Positions 61,345 through 64,000 of a DNA stretch of 64,000 bases are shown here, in pieces. The DNA is taken from assembly GCA_965262305.1 (NCBI GenBank), contig CBDHEY010000002.1, positions 1,612,001 through 1,676,000 on the forward strand, read 5' to 3'. Positions within the stretch are counted from its first letter, which is position 1, and every line of letters starts with the position of its first letter. This DNA is from CBDHEY01 sp965262305 (GTDB lineage: Bacteria > Pseudomonadota > Gammaproteobacteria > Pseudomonadales > Cellvibrionaceae). The notes below the pieces were generated by a model. The model saw nothing but the letters and a program-made list of their open reading frames with translations. It was not told the DNA's origin and did no database searches. The position numbers and the translations under genes were made by a program.

Positions 61345-64000
61345 ATGCGTCTAAAATCAATAAAATTATCTGGGTTTAAGTCTTTTGTAGACCCAACAAC
61401 TGTCTCATTTCCAAGTAATCTCTGCGCCGTCGTGGGGCCAAATGGTTGTGGTAAATCAAACATCATTGATGCAGTAAGATGGGTGATGGGGGAGTCATCT
61501 GCGAAGAATCTTCGTGGTGAAGCGATGACTGATGTTATCTTTAATGGGTCTGGAGGTCGCAAACCCGTAGGGCAAGCGTCAATTGAGCTGGTCTTTGACA
61601 ATAGTGCCGGTACTCTAGTCGGCGAGTATGCAAGCTTTTCAGAAATATCTGTGCGCCGTAAAGTGACTCGAGAAAGCCAAAATTTTTATTACCTCAACGG
61701 TGTAAAATGTCGTCGTCGCGATATTACTGATATTTTCTTAGGGACAGGTTTAGGGCCAAGAAGCTACGCGATCATTGAACAGGGAATGATTTCTAGACTG
61801 ATTGAGGCTAAGCCAGAGGAACTCCGCGTATATATCGAAGAAGCCGCTGGTATATCAAAATATAAAGAAAGACGTCGTGATACAGAAAACAGAATGCGGC
61901 GGACCCAAGAAAACCTTGAACGCTTAACAGACATTCGAGATGAATTAGAGCGTCAATTATCGCGGTTAGAACGCCAGGCTCAATCGGCAGAAAAATATAA
62001 AAATTACAAAGAGTTAGAGCGGAGTCTTAAAGCAAAATTGCAAGCCGTTCGCTACAAAATTCTTGCAGGTGAATCAGAGCAAAAACAGAAAACTATCACA
62101 GAGATAGAGCTTACAGTTGAAGCGAGTGTCACAGAACATGTTCGCCTTAGCTCAGATATTGAAAAGCACCGCACCGAATTTACCGGTTTGAGTGACGCAT
62201 TTAATGAAGTTCAGGGTCGGTTTTATTCCATTGGCGCTGATATCGCACGACTTGAGCAATCGATTCAGCATGCAAAAGAGCGTGAAGTCCAGTTAAGGCG
62301 TGACTTAGACGAAACCAATCGACATTGTGAACAAGCACAAGATCATCTGGAGGCAGATCAGTTGAAGGTCGAAGGCTGGCAAGCTGAAATATTAGAGATC
62401 GAGCCTGAAATGGAATTGTTAAAAGAAGCAGAGTCGAGTTCTGGTGAAACCTTATTAGCGTCAGAAGAAGAAATGCAAAATTGGCAGCAAGATTGGGATC
62501 AATTTAACCAACGCGCCGCCGAACCGCGTCAACAAGCTGAAGTGCAGCAATCAAAAATTCAATACTTGGAACAGGTTCAGCAGCGTTTATTAGAACGAAT
62601 AGAAAAACTCGATTCCGAAAAAAGTGATTTAGTAGTCGAGAATGATGCTGCAGAGATCGGTGAGCTAGAAGAATCGGTACTAGTGTTGGAAGAGCGTGTG
62701 GCGACTAAGACCGAATCCCTAGATCAGCTATCATTGAAAATTACCCAAATTCGCGAACAGCAACAACGTTTATCAAAAGAGAAAGATGAAGCTTTTGGGC
62801 ACTTGCAGCAAGCAAAAGGGCGATATGCTTCTCTTGATGCTTTACAGCAGGCTGCACTTGAAAATAATGATGAGAGTATCAATTCATGGATAGAGCAAAA
62901 TGATATTGGATTATCACCTAGACTGGCGCAAAAGATATCTGTCGAATCCGGATGGGATACAGCTCTGGAAACCGTACTGGGTAAATCTCTTCAAGCGATA
63001 TGTGTGAGTAGTCTCGAAGCATTAAAAGGCACGGAAGACATCAAAAAGGGCGAGGTTATTCTTGTTGAATCAAGTTCACTACAAAATTCACCAGTGGCTG
63101 AGGAGTTGCTTCTTTCAAAGGTCAATTGCGAGCATGATATATCGTCCCTTATTGGACAGATTTTTGTTGCCGAGACATACGATGACGCTTTGAGTAAACG
63201 TAATTCTTTAGAGCCGGGTCAATCAATCATTACTCGCAATGGTATCTGGTTAGGGAAAAATTGGTTAAAAGTTGCGAAAGGTGACGATACTAATTCTGGA
63301 GTCATAGCTCGTAAAGAAGAGCTAAGTCTATTAGCCGAACAAATCGAAAATAGCGAACAGCGACAACAAGAATTAGTCGACAAGTTAGATGATGTGATTA
63401 ATCAGCTTGACGAGTCAGAAGCTGCACGAGACTTAGGAAGAAAAGAACTTACATTGATTTCTAATGAATTCAGTGAAGCTAAGTCAGCGGCTTCAGCGAA
63501 AAAAGCAAAAGTTGCGCAACTATTAGAAAGTCGAGAAAGGATTGAAAAAGAGATTCAAGAATCTAAAGACCAACTTGAGATGGAAGCTGAAAATCTTGTG
63601 GCATCTCGTACGCTACTTCAAGAAGCGATTTCCGAAATGGAAAAGGATACAACTGAGCGAGAAGATTTAATAAATAAAAGAGATGAAATTCGCGCAAACT
63701 TAGATGAATTGCGTTTGCAGGCTCGATCAGATAAAGACAAGTCACATGCCATGGCCATGCGTTACCAGTCGGTCAAAACACAGTTGGATTCAATTCAGCA
63801 GGGCATAGTGAGGCTTAAAGAGCAAATGCAAGTAATGGAAGAGCGTAAAGCCTCGCTTCAGCAAAGCCTATTGGAAACAAAAGATCCTGGAGAAGAAAGT
63901 CAACTCGAGCTTGAAGCGCACCTAGAGAAGAGACTTTCAGTTGAAACAGAACTCAATGAAGCAAGGAAAAGGGTTGAGTCAGTGGAGACCGATATGCGTA
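61345..64000 (+). CDS. smc: Chromosome segregation protein SMC (partial, C-terminus off window)
   Basis: 885 codons seen from ATG 61345 (AGG 5-8 nt upstream). Residues 1-165 form the N-terminal ATPase half: RLKSIKLSGFKSFVD, Walker A GPNGCGKSN (31-39), and GTGLGPRSYAIIEQGMI. A coiled coil follows (about 170-490), the hinge at about 495-630, and the returning coil runs to the edge. Signature and Walker B of the C-terminal head are off the window. SMC with ScpAB compacts and aligns new chromosome arms. Presence of SMC rather than MukB excludes enterics and relatives. Confidence 0.95.
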   Translation, partial: MRLKSIKLSGFKSFVDPTTVSFPSNLCAVVGPNGCGKSNIIDAVRWVMGESSAKNLRGEAMTDVIFNGSGGRKPVGQASIELVFDNSAGTLVGEYASFSEISVRRKVTRESQNFYYLNGVKCRRRDITDIFLGTGLGPRSYAIIEQGMISRLIEAKPEELRVYIEEAAGISKYKERRRDTENRMRRTQENLERLTDIRDELERQLSRLERQAQSAEKYKNYKELERSLKAKLQAVRYKILAGESEQKQKTITEIELTVEASVTEHVRLSSDIEKHRTEFTGLSDAFNEVQGRFYSIGADIARLEQSIQHAKEREVQLRRDLDETNRHCEQAQDHLEADQLKVEGWQAEILEIEPEMELLKEAESSSGETLLASEEEMQNWQQDWDQFNQRAAEPRQQAEVQQSKIQYLEQVQQRLLERIEKLDSEKSDLVVENDAAEIGELEESVLVLEERVATKTESLDQLSLKITQIREQQQRLSKEKDEAFGHLQQAKGRYASLDALQQAALENNDESINSWIEQNDIGLSPRLAQKISVESGWDTALETVLGKSLQAICVSSLEALKGTEDIKKGEVILVESSSLQNSPVAEELLLSKVNCEHDISSLIGQIFVAETYDDALSKRNSLEPGQSIITRNGIWLGKNWLKVAKGDDTNSGVIARKEELSLLAEQIENSEQRQQELVDKLDDVINQLDESEAARDLGRKELTLISNEFSEAKSAASAKKAKVAQLLESRERIEKEIQESKDQLEMEAENLVASRTLLQEAISEMEKDTTEREDLINKRDEIRANLDELRLQARSDKDKSHAMAMRYQSVKTQLDSIQQGIVRLKEQMQVMEERKASLQQSLLETKDPGEESQLELEAHLEKRLSVETELNEARKRVESVETDMR

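Overview
The window is about 64 kb of AT-rich bacterial chromosome. It looks like an aquatic, probably marine, gammaproteobacterium: it has LolC/LolD/LolE lipoprotein export, a membrane-associated type II NADH dehydrogenase, CcmH/CcmI cytochrome c maturation, SMC rather than MukB, sigma-54/NtrC-type nitrogen control, both NorR and NsrR, and many secreted or lipoprotein products with Asp-rich calcium-type repeats. I cannot name the genus from sequence alone.

Layout. (1) 1-7808, minus strand: the most notable locus, a thiazole/oxazole-modified RiPP (TOMM) gene set. A Ser/Thr kinase-cyclase-ATPase-TPR giant lies upstream of a 636-residue protein ending in Tyr-Pro-Phe-Thr-Cys-Ser, which is followed 11 nt later by a fused cyclodehydratase/YcaO protein that leaves the window at base 1. 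(2) 8057-11064: a nitrate/nitrite-sensing (NIT) chemoreceptor with a long poly-HAMP rod, split by a one-base frameshift. (3) 11287-13436: NorR, with a divergent sigma-54-type promoter driving a small PpyR-like membrane protein and a second small ORF. (4) 13554-20541: GAF histidine kinase, NADH dehydrogenase, a small periplasmic protein, a PilZ protein and lolCDE. (5) 20618-26339: a 1390-residue surface protein (FG-GAP, VWA, type 3 repeats) and a peroxiredoxin/thioredoxin-like protein. (6) 26564-32357: a NIT-domain membrane protein, then a nitrate ABC transporter operon with an outer-membrane porin, preceded by an NtrC-like site and a sigma-54-type promoter. (7) 32642-41025: mixed genes, including a transglycosylase with two solute-binding domains, an M20 peptidase relative that has lost most metal ligands, an orphan TraL-like ATPase and a PhzF-like protein.

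(8) 41147-50835: a divergent nitrosative/respiratory island. Leftward run a CuA subunit II, a heme-copper subunit I with Asn where the oxidase Tyr should be, a SCO protein, a membrane protein and NsrR. Rightward run NirC, a cytochrome c, a membrane protein, a second SCO, cbb3-like CcoN and CcoO, a CcoQ-like peptide, a CcoP-like cytochrome, a DUF1971 protein and a truncated hemoglobin. Two palindromes of identical 9-5-9 design between the arms are good NsrR operator candidates, so NsrR probably represses both arms and itself.

(9) 50852-58217: hypothetical, beta-propeller lipoprotein, SDR, ankyrin protein, and a lipoprotein cut by an in-frame TAA inside a calcium-type repeat. (10) 58926-64000: tRNA-Asp and tRNA-Val (minus), ccmH-ccmI, and smc running off the right edge.

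The recurrent theme is sensing and handling of nitrate, nitrite and NO (NIT receptor, NIT protein, NrtABC, NirC, NorR, NsrR, an NO-reductase-like oxidase, truncated hemoglobin), next to a RiPP locus that looks unusual because its likely substrate is a very large protein.
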